Positions 9,751-18,156 of a DNA stretch of 64,000 nucleotides are shown piece after piece. A program made the position numbers and the translations under genes. Source of the stretch: Aliiglaciecola sp. 3_MG-2023 (GTDB lineage: Bacteria; Pseudomonadota; Gammaproteobacteria; Enterobacterales; Alteromonadaceae); NCBI RefSeq assembly GCF_030548205.1, contig NZ_JAUORV010000002.1, positions 62,001-126,000 of the forward strand, given 5' to 3'. The notes beneath the pieces are model-generated. The model did no database searches and was not told the DNA's origin. It was given only the letters and a program-made list of their open reading frames with translations. Numbering within the stretch: position 1 is the stretch's first letter; each line of letters begins with the position of its first letter.

Positions 9751-10005
9751 GAGGCTAAAGCACCCGCCTACAGGCCATGGAAAAAACACACCTCCGCGGG
9801 GCTAAAGCACCCGCCTACAGGCCATGGAAAAAACACACCTCCGCAGGGCTAAAGCGCCCGCCTACAGGCCATGGACAACAAACACACCTCCGCGGGGCTA
9901 AAGCTCCCGCCTACAGGCCATGGAAAAAACACACCTCCGCAGGGCTAAAGCGCCCGCCTACAGGCCATGGAAAAAACACACCTCCGCGGGGCTAAAACAT
10001 CCTTC
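9751..10005 (-). repeat. REP-like palindrome array 1 (five units plus a decayed sixth)
   Basis: Five tandem copies, spaced about 47-50 bp, of a palindrome read on the minus strand as GTAGGCGGG-N-GCTTTAGCCCCGC, plus a degenerate sixth at 9988-10005. The element has a GTAG head, a 7-bp stem with one bulged base and a TTTA loop. The bulged base varies between copies while the stem is kept. Copies are joined by a conserved spacer containing CCATGG and an A-run. These are the traits of REP elements mobilised by TnpA-REP (RAYT) transposases; no such gene is in the window. Confidence 0.85.
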
Positions 10006-10068
10006 GGTAGATGATTTCGGAGCAAAAAACAATCAATCAAACAGCATCAATTCAATGCCTGACGTTCA

Positions 10069-10101
10069 ATGATTCTCATTCTTTCGTAGGTTTGCTATAT
10101 T
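10069..10101 (+). promoter_or_regulatory. Probable extended -10 promoter of the 10131-12990 operon
   Basis: TGC-TATATT at 10093-10101 is a good extended -10 box, with a weak -35 (TTCTCA, 10073-10078) 17 bp upstream. The first gene follows after a strong ribosome site (AAGGAGA, 10117-10122). The -35 region contains ATGATTCTCATT, which resembles one half of a Fur box, but the other half does not fit, so iron control is only a weak possibility. Confidence 0.45.
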
Positions 10102-10130
10102 GCCTTGAGTAGTAGCAAGGAGAACCGCTC

Positions 10131-11420
10131 GTGGCTTCAAATTCCGCCCAACAACAACCTTCAGATAGTCAACTTTGTTTCACAACAATATCCCCAATTG
10201 ATGTGCCTTTTTCTCTCATAAGAGGGTTCAATCGCAAATCTAATAACTTCAAAAAACTTATGACTTCGTTAAGTGAAAGGGAAGATATTGAGAGTGTAAC
10301 CTGGCTGAATGATGGTCCAGAATATGTGAATCTAGATAGTGATGTGTCTTCTATGTCATTTTTCTTGTGGAAGACTCAAAGTGACAATGTTGAGGTGAAG
10401 TTTCATGTTTTCCCAAATGAATTAGCTGTAGTGGAATGCCAATTGATACTTCCGGTTCAGTCTGATGTGAAAACCATGGAGTCGCAGGTTCAACAGCACG
10501 CTGAAGCAGCCATTCAACAATCACTGCCGGCCCTAGAGGCATTGATAAAAGACATTTACAGCAAGATTAATAACCCGTTGTTAATCAAACCAAGGTCAAA
10601 TTCAACACGGCTGTATTGGACAGCGCGTTCATTGAACGTTCAACGAACACAACTTGAAAATACTGAAATACGCCAGCTAATTCATCAATGGTTAGCAGAA
10701 ACGGAATGCCCTCAAGACGCAGAAAAAATTTGCAACTTGATTAACTATAATAACGAAACTAACGCCAATGGTTTTGATCCAGTCAAAACAGAGTCCATGA
10801 CCTGGTTAAATTATGTGGTTGTTGATAAACGGGCGAAAAATGATCCTCGAATCGAAACGATGATACTCGCTCAGTACTGCTATACCGCGCAAGAGAAGTG
10901 TAATTTGCGATTACACGAGGCCATTGCACGTGCATACATAGATGGCAATTTATTAGGTGCACAAAATCAACTGGAAGACAGTCGCATTCAATCTAAACTT
11001 CACCAAGTGTCGATAAATGAGCACAAGAAGTACCTAACGCGACAAAAAAGAAAGTATTTGGACGAAATCTTTGAATCATGGGAATTCGATTTGCTGATAA
11101 AAAACGGCGATGACATGAAAGAAATTTGTTCGAATAAAATAGAAGAAGCAAACTCTAAACAAAGTAAACTCAATAGTATCAAAACCGATAGAATTTTATT
11201 TGCCATCAGTCTGTTTACCATTTTTGAGTTATTGATATTTCTTTCCCAGCACAGCAGAGAGGTTATGTCTCGCCCGGCTTTGGATTACAACGATGAAAGC
11301 TCCTCTTGGATCCTGACGTTAATTGCGAGTTTAGATGCTGATACCATGTTTGGCATCGGCATTGGCTTAATGATTGCCCTTGCGTTCATTTATATGTCTG
11401 TTGCTAAAAGGAAGTTGTAA
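10131..11420 (+). CDS. Unrecognised protein with C-terminal two-helix membrane anchor
   Basis: 429 residues from a GTG start chosen by the AAGGAGA ribosome site 8 bp upstream. The first 350 residues are soluble and mainly charged, with a probable helical segment around 270-355 rich in Lys and Glu. Two membrane helices close the protein (DRILFAISLFTIFELLIFLS, about 357-376, and GIGIGLMIALAFIYMSVA, about 408-425), ending in a Lys/Arg tail. The topology superficially recalls CorA-type channels (large domain, two C-terminal helices), but the GMN signature is absent, so I do not make that call. It is first in a tight operon with a periplasmic binding protein (2-bp gap) and a membrane protein, all bracketed by REP arrays. 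Confidence 0.7.
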   Translation: MASNSAQQQPSDSQLCFTTISPIDVPFSLIRGFNRKSNNFKKLMTSLSEREDIESVTWLNDGPEYVNLDSDVSSMSFFLWKTQSDNVEVKFHVFPNELAVVECQLILPVQSDVKTMESQVQQHAEAAIQQSLPALEALIKDIYSKINNPLLIKPRSNSTRLYWTARSLNVQRTQLENTEIRQLIHQWLAETECPQDAEKICNLINYNNETNANGFDPVKTESMTWLNYVVVDKRAKNDPRIETMILAQYCYTAQEKCNLRLHEAIARAYIDGNLLGAQNQLEDSRIQSKLHQVSINEHKKYLTRQKRKYLDEIFESWEFDLLIKNGDDMKEICSNKIEEANSKQSKLNSIKTDRILFAISLFTIFELLIFLSQHSREVMSRPALDYNDESSSWILTLIASLDADTMFGIGIGLMIALAFIYMSVAKRKL

Positions 11421-11422
11421 AC

Positions 11423-12436
11423 ATGACTAAAACACTGTTTTTATTGGTTACATTGGTTTTAAGCGGCTTTTTGCAGGCTGACAGGGTCTATGCACAAGAC
11501 CCTGTAATTGAAGTGTTGACCGATGAATGGGCTCCTTACATTAATCCAGAAAGTGAGCCCTTAGGGCGAGCGGCGAAAGTGTTGGATACCATAGGGGCAT
11601 ACGCACAAGCCAAGATTAAGTGGCGTTATGTACCTTATCGAGATTCTGCGTTGCTATTAGAAAAGCAAAAAGTACATATTAGTTATCCATACTTTTATAC
11701 CCAACAAAGGGCTGAAAAACTCTACTATTCCAAACCCATATTTTACCTTACCAGTCGGCTATATTTTAACCGTCACTTTGTGTCTTCTGAGTTTGCCAAT
11801 AACAACTATCAAACCCTCAAAATAGCCAAAGTCGCAGGCTATAGCTACGGTGAAAAAATCGATAGTATCGTCACAGATGGACAGCAATATGAAACCGAAG
11901 AAGACGCACTTATCGCGCTTTTAAACAATGAAGTACAAATACTGCCGATGACCGAAGGGGTCATGAATAACTTACTGGATACACGTTATGCGGAACAAAA
12001 GCAGCTGATTATCCCGGTAGAAAATGTGAAAGATGAAGCTAGTCTTCACATTATTGCCAGCAAAACGGCCGAAGGTAAGGCACTTATTGAAAAGTTTGAT
12101 CAGGCGATCACCATGCGGCTCAATGGCGAAGATGCGCAACTTCAACCTACTCAAAACCTGCAACAAAAAGTAGACTTAGCCACCTTGGTCACTTCTGAGG
12201 GCTTTCCTGCCATACTAGGAGAGTTTGCCAACCCTAACGGCAGCATTGATTACTACACCATTCCCATTGGCACTAAAGTGATTGTTTTGCAGTGGAGCTC
12301 GAAGATTTTAAACCCTTCCCACTCTGATCGTATTTACAAAAACATGATGGAAACCAGTAATGTCGTCATTTTAAATGGTCCCCATGTGGGAAAAGAATTG
12401 CGAGTTAAAAACATGCATATTCAATTAGAGCCGTGA
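11423..12436 (+). CDS. Periplasmic solute-binding protein, family 3 type
   Basis: 337 residues with a signal peptide (1-24, ending VYAQD). The body has the SBP family 3 pattern: IEVLTDEWAPYINPE at the start of the first lobe, WRYVPYRDSALLLEKQKVHISYPYFYT, and AKVAGYSYGEKIDSIVTDG at the hinge. The last 90 residues (DYYTIPIGTKVIVLQWSSK) exceed the usual length of about 250-280. No ABC permease or ATPase genes accompany it; its partners are a two-helix membrane protein upstream (2 bp) and a CBU_0592-like membrane protein downstream (GTGA overlap). It may therefore be a sensor component rather than a transporter subunit (inference). Confidence 0.75.
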   Translation: MTKTLFLLVTLVLSGFLQADRVYAQDPVIEVLTDEWAPYINPESEPLGRAAKVLDTIGAYAQAKIKWRYVPYRDSALLLEKQKVHISYPYFYTQQRAEKLYYSKPIFYLTSRLYFNRHFVSSEFANNNYQTLKIAKVAGYSYGEKIDSIVTDGQQYETEEDALIALLNNEVQILPMTEGVMNNLLDTRYAEQKQLIIPVENVKDEASLHIIASKTAEGKALIEKFDQAITMRLNGEDAQLQPTQNLQQKVDLATLVTSEGFPAILGEFANPNGSIDYYTIPIGTKVIVLQWSSKILNPSHSDRIYKNMMETSNVVILNGPHVGKELRVKNMHIQLEP

Positions 12437-12990
12437 TTACTATAGGGTTAGGATGGATAGGAACGGTTTTATATTTGCTCAACCACGCCTACCTATCCTT
12501 AATAACAAACTGGTCTCCACGGGTATATTATGCTGGAAATTTGATAGCCGCCACTAGCCTAATTATAAATTCAGTCTTGGTTTCTTCCTGGCAAGCTGTT
12601 GTCATAAATGGATTTTGGGCGGTGATTAGTTTGTTATTGCTACTCAAAATTCCCTTAAAAAACACCCCGCTTACATTCCGAATGATGGCAATCGCAGTAG
12701 GCTTTATATGGGGTGCAGCCCTGTTAGGTTTGTTTTCCGAATTTGAACTCTTCATTCGTATTGTTGGTTGGACATCGGCTTTGGTATTCGGAGCAGCGTA
12801 TTTATTGTTTTGTGCCCAGAAAATGTCACAAAAAACCTACCTGTATTTAAATGTGTATGCCGCATTGGCATTGACTCCACAATTATGGATAGATAAAAAT
12901 TACCCAGTGCTTACCTTAGAAGTTATTTGGGCATTGATATCTATTCACGGAGCACTTCGTCAACGAGACAATACCCATTTAATCGATTAA
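12433..12990 (+). CDS. Multi-pass membrane protein, CBU_0592-like
   Basis: 185 residues, starting at a GTG that overlaps the preceding TGA (GTGA). Five or six hydrophobic helices cover nearly the whole chain. The first 85 residues (GWIGTVLYLLNHAYLSL, then WSPRVYYAGNLIAA and WQAVVINGFWAVISLL) fit the CBU_0592-like membrane domain, and the second half looks like a diverged copy. Function is unknown. Tight coupling to the binding protein suggests they act together at the inner membrane. A REP array starts 5 bp after the stop. Confidence 0.65.
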   Translation: MITIGLGWIGTVLYLLNHAYLSLITNWSPRVYYAGNLIAATSLIINSVLVSSWQAVVINGFWAVISLLLLLKIPLKNTPLTFRMMAIAVGFIWGAALLGLFSEFELFIRIVGWTSALVFGAAYLLFCAQKMSQKTYLYLNVYAALALTPQLWIDKNYPVLTLEVIWALISIHGALRQRDNTHLID

Positions 12991-12994
12991 ATGT

Positions 12995-13355
12995 GCGGGG
13001 CTAAAGCCCCCGCCTACAGGCCATGACACAAAAACGCATCATCACGGGGCTAAAGCACCCGCCTACAGGCCTTGGACACAAAAACACACCATCACGGGGC
13101 TAAAGCACCCGCCTACAGGCATGACACAAAAACGCACCATCACGGGGCTAAAGCACCCGCCTACAGGCCATGGAAAAACAAACCTCCGCGGAGCTAAAGC
13201 ACCCGCCTACAGGCCATGGACACAAAAACGCACCATCACGGGGCTAAAGCTCCCGCCTACAGGCCATGGACACAAAAACACACCATCACGGGGCTAAAGC
13301 ACCCGCCTACAGGCCTTGGAAAAACAAACCTCCGAGGAGCTAAAGCTCCCGCCTA
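12995..13355 (-). repeat. REP-like palindrome array 2 (eight units)
   Basis: Eight copies of the same palindrome as array 1, in the same orientation, start near 12995, 13044, 13093, 13142, 13187, 13238, 13288 and 13333. The bulged base takes all four identities across the arrays (GGGTGC, GGGAGC, GGGCGC, GGGGGC) while both stem strands stay fixed. Spacers alternate between two versions (ACAAAAACGCACCATCA and AAAACAAACCTCCG). The last copy is truncated at its GTAG end. It lies directly after the operon that array 1 precedes. Confidence 0.85.
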
Positions 13356-13444
13356 GAATTCCTATAAACTCTACGACCTATGTCTTATTGTTTGCCGCGA
13401 CCGCCAATGACATCCTAGTGAAAACCCAAATAAAGGTGATGATG

Positions 13445-13798
13445 ATGAAAGCTGCAAACCGTTTAAAACTGATTGGATTAACTGCTTATATACTCGCGAT
13501 ATTTGCGCTCCAGCAAGTGATCATTATTCCATTAGTTGCCTTACTTTCTATTGTCGCGATTTATAAAAGCAAATCTGAAATCATTAAATCTCATGCTAAG
13601 TACATCATCTCTGTGTTTGTGGTAGTGATTTCAGTGGTATTAGTCACTGCAAACGTGTTTAGCGGCGAACAGCAAGTGTTTGCGGCTATGGTAGCCATCA
13701 GCATTGCCTTTCTTATGTTAACTTACGGGGCACTGAGAATGGGATTTTCTAAGAAGCCATTTGCGAATCGAGTAACGACTAACCTAGAACAAAACTAG
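13445..13798 (+). CDS. Small four-helix membrane protein
   Basis: 117 residues from the third of three consecutive in-frame ATGs (13439, 13442, 13445), chosen because AAAGG at 13432-13436 is then 8 bp upstream. The frame is open further left, but that part is translated REP repeat and is not credible. About four hydrophobic segments are visible (LKLIGLTAYILAIFAL, VIIIPLVALLSIVAIY, YIISVFVVVISVVLVTA, VFAAMVAISIAFLMLTYGAL), with a basic tail. I do not recognise the family; it may be a DUF-type inner-membrane protein. Confidence 0.6.
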   Translation: MKAANRLKLIGLTAYILAIFALQQVIIIPLVALLSIVAIYKSKSEIIKSHAKYIISVFVVVISVVLVTANVFSGEQQVFAAMVAISIAFLMLTYGALRMGFSKKPFANRVTTNLEQN

Positions 13799-13859
13799 GA
13801 TGAACAACCGCTGTATGGTAATTTCACCAACATCTTGAAGTCGCGTAAAAAGGATGTGG

Positions 13860-14134
13860 ATGGGTAACATAGGTTTTGCACAAATACTGTTGTTTTTTTA
13901 ATTTGGGTTCTTCCTATTAGACTTATCTTTAAATCAGATAAGACCACAGGAAAAAAACTAGCGTGGGTTTTAGCAATCGTATTTATATCTTGGTTGGCAT
14001 GGATTTTTTATCTACTTTTAGCGCAAATTCAAACCATTACTAAAGATGTCGTCTTGCTGCATGACATATTTAACGTTAAAGACGTTTTAAAGTCTGTTTT
14101 ACTTGTCTTTGTTGGTTTTAATAAAGTTAAGTGA
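13860..14134 (+). pseudogene. Frameshifted small membrane-protein gene
   Basis: An ATG at 13860 with an AAAAAGG ribosome site (13847-13853) starts MGNIGFAQILLFF and then stops at TAA (13899-13901), at the end of a run of seven T (13893-13899). Reading one base back, from 13898, the chain continues smoothly as LIWVLPIRLIFKSDKTTGKK, then a second membrane helix (LAWVLAIVFISWLAWIFYLL), and ends at TGA 14132-14134. The whole would be about 91 residues with two membrane helices. It overlaps the convergent DyP gene by 36 bp. A lost T, a sequencing slip in the homopolymer, or real ribosomal slippage would each explain it. Confidence 0.5.
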
Positions 14135-15022
14135 GGGAGCAAAAAATGCAGCACCGGTTTCTGGTACTGTAAAATCGAGTAACCTATCATAAACGCCATT
14201 TTCATCACCAAACACCATGCTGCTTAACATCTGGGTAAACGGCTTGGGACTATTGGCTAGGGACACAAAAAACAGTCCTTTCACAACCATATCGCCATAA
14301 GGCATGCTCTGTCGTAATATTTCAAGACTGTTCCCCTGGGCATCTTTAATTCCCGAGCGTTTAACATGAGAAAACGCCGGCTTGTCTTCACTGGTGTACT
14401 CCACATTGTCTTCCTTGGTTCGGCCAATAATATCTTCTTGAGCCTTAACGGGTAGTCTTTGCCAACGCTCCATATGAGTACGGTAGCGTTGAATGTGAAT
14501 ATAACTGCCACCAGCAAAATCAGGATCTTTATCGCCCACCACGGCAACTTTACGTTTATGCATACCTCTAGGGTTTTCCGTTCCATCAACAAACCCAATC
14601 AAATCGCGACCATCTAAATAGCGGAAGCCTTTCACTTCTTCAAATAATTCCACGTGACCTTTAAGCAACTCACACACTTCACTACCTATAGCAAAACACA
14701 CATCGGCACGGTCAGCGCGAATTTGAATAAATAAATCACAGGGGGTTGCTGGCGCATGGCGGTCATCACATTCCATATCCGGAAAAGGCGCTAGCTCCAG
14801 TGGAATTAAACCGGGATATAAATCTGTCCAATAACTACTGCCAACAGCAATAATACCAGATACCATGGCTTCATAATGTTCCTCATCATAGTGCTCAAAT
14901 ACATTGAGGATATGAGCCAGTTTTGCGCGTATCACTTGCGCATCATCATCGATAACGTTAAACATTAAATATTGCGCATGTAAATTAGGTTCCGCGCAAA
15001 TGCCTTTTTGAGGTTCTGTCAT
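14099..15022 (-). CDS. Dyp-type haem peroxidase (YfeX-like)
   Basis: 307 residues, typical for the cytoplasmic class B DyP group. The distal motif GFVDGTENPRG carries the catalytic Asp, and the proximal haem His lies in GGSYIHIQRYRTHM. ERWQRLPVKAQEDIIGRTK and SHVKRS also match YfeX-like enzymes. There is no Tat or Sec leader, so it acts in the cytoplasm. The family oxidises dyes or phenolics and may act on porphyrins; the physiological substrate here is unknown. The gene is 47 bp downstream of the gamma-glutamyltransferase in the same direction and may be cotranscribed with it. Confidence 0.92.
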   Translation of the reverse strand: MTEPQKGICAEPNLHAQYLMFNVIDDDAQVIRAKLAHILNVFEHYDEEHYEAMVSGIIAVGSSYWTDLYPGLIPLELAPFPDMECDDRHAPATPCDLFIQIRADRADVCFAIGSEVCELLKGHVELFEEVKGFRYLDGRDLIGFVDGTENPRGMHKRKVAVVGDKDPDFAGGSYIHIQRYRTHMERWQRLPVKAQEDIIGRTKEDNVEYTSEDKPAFSHVKRSGIKDAQGNSLEILRQSMPYGDMVVKGLFFVSLANSPKPFTQMLSSMVFGDENGVYDRLLDFTVPETGAAFFAPSLNFIKTNKDK

Positions 15023-15069
15023 ATTTTTGTTGGTCTTTTAAATTAATTTAATTAACAATCAAAGTTGCA

Positions 15070-16788
15070 TTAATAGCCTGCCGCTTGTCCATCTTTACGG
15101 CTTTCAGACGCACCGAAGTATACGCCAGTTTTAGTGTCTCTGAGAATAGCTTGATAACCACCAAAACTGCCCGATACATCTCTCAATATGTGTCCTTTTT
15201 GCACCAACTCCCGACGAGTCTTAGGAGAAAAGCCACTTTCTAGGCTCACATATCCGCCATCGATCATCTGACTACCAGTGGGTTGACTTGAACCACTGTG
15301 TAGTATTCTTGGAGCGTCACCCGCTTCTTGTAGGTTCATCCCAAAATCAATGAGGTTGACAATAATCTGGGCATGCATTTGAGGTTGTGTACCACCGCCC
15401 ATGACTCCAAAGCTCAACCACGGTTTGCCATTTTTTGTCACAAAGGCAGGTATGATAGTGTGAAAAGGACGTTTACCTGGCTCGTAAAGGTTAAAATGGC
15501 CTTCTTGTAAGGAAAACAACTCGCCACGATCTTGTAAAATAAACCCTAAACCTGTGGGTGTCATCCCCGAGCCCATACCTCGATAGTTTGATTGGATAAG
15601 GGACACCATATTGCCATCTTTATCAGCAGTGGTTAGATAAATAGTGTCGCCTTCGTTAAGGCCGGCATCATAACGCTTTGATGCGCGTTTTGGATTTATT
15701 AGCTTTAGTCTTTGCTGGGCATATTCTTTAGATATCAGCCAGTCAGTGGGTATCTGATTAAATGCTGGATCAGCGTAGTATTTGGCCCGATCTTCAAATG
15801 CCAGTTTTTTCGCTTCCACAAATGTATGTACGTACTCAGCGGAACCAAAACCCATGCCTTCAATATCAAATTGTTCAAGGATATTTAAAATTTGTAACGC
15901 CGCAATCCCTTGGGAATTAGGTGGTAACTCCCACACATCATACCCACGGTAATTACTCGACACCGGCTCTACCCAATCAGAAGTATGACTGGCTAAGTCT
16001 TCATAACTGAGGAATCCGCCTTGCTCTTTGATGTAGGCAGCAATAGTGCGGGCAATATCCCCTTTATAAAAAGCATCACGACCACCCGTCGCTATTTTTT
16101 CCAGTGTAACGGCTAAGTTCTGATTGACAAAAATTTCACCTTTTTTCGGCGTTGAACCATTCGGCATATAAGTGTCTGCGAAGCCTTCATACTTGCTCAG
16201 AATCGGTACGCTACGGTTCATATACCATGCAATCAACTCACTGACAGGGAACCCTTTTTTGGCATATTCAATAGTGGGCGATAAAATCTCTGTCATGGGT
16301 AAAGAGCCAAACTTACCGTGCAGCTCAAACCATCCGTCCACAGCGCCTGGCACAGAAACAGGCAGTGGCCCGTGGGAGGGTATTTTTTCCATATTATTTT
16401 GTTTGAAGTATTCCAAGGTAAGGGACTTTGGAGAACGACCTGAAGCATTTAGCCCATAAAGCTGCTTCGTTTTCGCATCCCAAACAATCGCAAACAAATC
16501 GCCACCAATACCGTTACCTGTAGGCTCAACTAAACCCAACATAGCATTCGCCGCAATGGCTGCATCGATAGCATTACCGCCTTGCTTTAGAATATCTAAC
16601 CCCACTTGGGTAGCCAACGGCTGGCTAGTGGCAACCATACCATTACTTGCAATCACCTCAGAGCGTGAAGCGAACGTTTCCCCAGTGATACGATCGTAAG
16701 CCATACTGAATTGACTAAAGACAATTAACGACGCAAAGATACACGACAAATATCTCATTAAAGCACCTATAAAACGATTGAATGCCAT
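15070..16788 (-). CDS. ggt: Gamma-glutamyltransferase (glutathione hydrolase family)
   Basis: 572 residues with a signal peptide (about 1-29). The proenzyme pattern is clear: NGMVATSQPLATQVGLDILKQGGNAIDAAIAANAMLGLVEP near the N-terminus, and the autocleavage site before Thr in GDTIYLTTADKDGNMVSL, whose Thr becomes the N-terminal nucleophile of the small subunit. GGGTQPQMHAQIIVN replaces the classical GGSRI-type loop, which is closer to the YwrD-like branch of the family, so glutathione may not be the main substrate. It acts in the periplasm, cleaving or transferring gamma-glutamyl groups. Confidence 0.9.
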   Translation of the reverse strand: MAFNRFIGALMRYLSCIFASLIVFSQFSMAYDRITGETFASRSEVIASNGMVATSQPLATQVGLDILKQGGNAIDAAIAANAMLGLVEPTGNGIGGDLFAIVWDAKTKQLYGLNASGRSPKSLTLEYFKQNNMEKIPSHGPLPVSVPGAVDGWFELHGKFGSLPMTEILSPTIEYAKKGFPVSELIAWYMNRSVPILSKYEGFADTYMPNGSTPKKGEIFVNQNLAVTLEKIATGGRDAFYKGDIARTIAAYIKEQGGFLSYEDLASHTSDWVEPVSSNYRGYDVWELPPNSQGIAALQILNILEQFDIEGMGFGSAEYVHTFVEAKKLAFEDRAKYYADPAFNQIPTDWLISKEYAQQRLKLINPKRASKRYDAGLNEGDTIYLTTADKDGNMVSLIQSNYRGMGSGMTPTGLGFILQDRGELFSLQEGHFNLYEPGKRPFHTIIPAFVTKNGKPWLSFGVMGGGTQPQMHAQIIVNLIDFGMNLQEAGDAPRILHSGSSQPTGSQMIDGGYVSLESGFSPKTRRELVQKGHILRDVSGSFGGYQAILRDTKTGVYFGASESRKDGQAAGY

Positions 16789-16867
16789 AAAGGATACGCT
16801 TTGCGCGCAATGGTTTAAAGAAAATATAGAAGCAAGTAGGATAAAACCAGTTTCTTTACCTTAGCGC

Positions 16868-17866
16868 TTATTCAAAAACCTCTTCAAAATTGACTATCCC
16901 AACAGAATTGTTCTGTTCTATTGTGACTTGTTTTACTTGAACAAACCTGACCTCATCATCTTTTTCGGGAGAGTCGGTAAGATTACAAGTTAACCCCAGG
17001 GTGTAACTGCCGAAAGGAACAAAACCTATTTCAAATGCATAAATGGTTTGCGAGGAATCAAAATAAACCGCTGAACTTGCAATAGGCGAGATATCCTCTG
17101 AGCCGCCATTATCAGCCAATGAATCCGTGTCTAAATTAGTCTCTGGATAGAGGTAGATAGCCGCTGGAGCCCCATGTATATCTGCTAACGGCTCACACAG
17201 ATGATTAATCAAAACCGTTTCAGAAACCTTCCCCTGAATATGTCCAGCTTGTTGATTATTGACTATTCTTGTCCCCTCTGGTTGCAAAATATAACCAGCT
17301 TGTCCTTCTGGCATTGTCAAACTGTTGCGCAAATCAAACTCCACGGTGAACTCAACCTGGGTATTTTCATCAACACTAAAGCCGTCTAGCTCAATTTCAT
17401 TAAAAGGCACAGTGATTGGCGTTTTTGTGTAATCTAATTTATCTACCGCGTAAGAACCATCAACCATACCAAGAATAACCTGTGAGTAGTCACCCTCCTC
17501 AATCGGAATCTCTTTAAGCAATGACAAAAACTCACTGCCCTGATAATCAAGGAGATTAATACCAACAGCATTGGGCACAATATTGCCTGTATCATCCAAG
17601 CACAGATCATTCGCAGTAATACCAAATTCAACATCACTAACGTCCAACACGAGTTCTTCTGATTCACCTGTGAGGGTAATAGTCGAAAAGCACAAGGTAA
17701 CCTCGGACAGCCCACCTACTGGGGCATCACTCACGGCAACAGAAAAAGTCGGTTTAACCCTATCAACGGGCACAGACAGAATAGGCAAACCATCTTCACT
17801 GCCACCACAAGCAGATAACGCCACCAGTAAACATAATAAAGACGCCTGAAATGGCTTTAAATTCAT
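16868..17866 (-). CDS. DUF4382-domain lipoprotein
   Basis: 332 residues. The lipobox LVALSACGG puts the lipidated Cys at about residue 20. The following 150 residues (FSVAVSDAPVGGLSEVTLCFSTITL, then INLLDYQGSEFLSLLKEIPIEEGDYSQVILGM) match the DUF4382 pattern of bacterial surface lipoproteins with a transthyretin-like beta fold. The C-terminal half (GHIQGKVSETVLINHLC and onward) looks like a second, carboxypeptidase-regulatory-like beta domain. Function is unknown. It stands alone between the transferase and the glnK-amtB terminator. Confidence 0.75.
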   Translation of the reverse strand: MNLKPFQASLLCLLVALSACGGSEDGLPILSVPVDRVKPTFSVAVSDAPVGGLSEVTLCFSTITLTGESEELVLDVSDVEFGITANDLCLDDTGNIVPNAVGINLLDYQGSEFLSLLKEIPIEEGDYSQVILGMVDGSYAVDKLDYTKTPITVPFNEIELDGFSVDENTQVEFTVEFDLRNSLTMPEGQAGYILQPEGTRIVNNQQAGHIQGKVSETVLINHLCEPLADIHGAPAAIYLYPETNLDTDSLADNGGSEDISPIASSAVYFDSSQTIYAFEIGFVPFGSYTLGLTCNLTDSPEKDDEVRFVQVKQVTIEQNNSVGIVNFEEVFE

Positions 17867-18041
17867 AACTTCTCCTTAGAAAAATACAGCGGTACTTTAA
17901 ATGCCTATAGGTTTCTGACAACACCCTTAGCATTAGTTCAAAGGGAGGCTATGAACAAGAATGTTAGAAATTATTTAATTCCAGTTTGTTCAATAGGTTA
18001 TAAGGATTCAGTAGATGACTAGGATGGAAAAAAGCAAATAA

Positions 18042-18067
18042 AAAACCCCGCTAGTGAGCGGGGTTTT
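18042..18067 (-). terminator. Rho-independent terminator after amtB
   Basis: An 11-bp perfect stem AAAACCCCGCT/AGCGGGGTTTT with a four-base loop. Read leftward it ends in a T-run (TTTTTATTTG), 90 bp after the amtB stop. The symmetric A/T flanks allow it to work in both directions. Confidence 0.9.
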
Positions 18068-18156
18068 GTCTATTATTAAAACAGTAGGACTTTATTTTTG
18101 TTCTTGTTGTTATTCTTATTTTTTTATTGCCCTATGTGTTTTTTAAACTAAAGGTA

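Noticed and set aside
9777-9995. Open frame of 72 codons
   Set aside because: It is a translation of the REP repeat array (repeating Lys-His-Thr and Gly-Leu-Lys-Arg units) with no ribosome site.
10061-10090. Fur box upstream of the 10131 operon
   Set aside because: Only one half (ATTCTCATT) fits; the opposite half shows little match, so it is not called as a site of its own.
10131-11420. CorA-type magnesium channel
   Set aside because: The two C-terminal helices are reminiscent, but the GMN signature is missing.
9751-13355. CRISPR-like direct repeats
   Set aside because: The spacers are themselves near-identical, the unit is a short GTAG-headed palindrome, and no cas gene is present.
13316-13444. 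Upstream extension of the small membrane-protein gene
   Set aside because: The extra N-terminus is translated from the last REP unit; AAAGG at 13432-13436 supports a start at 13445.
13893-13900. Classical -1 programmed frameshift site
   Set aside because: The heptamer T-TTT-TTA is out of register with the starting frame, so canonical tandem slippage does not apply; simple mutation or sequencing slip is more likely.
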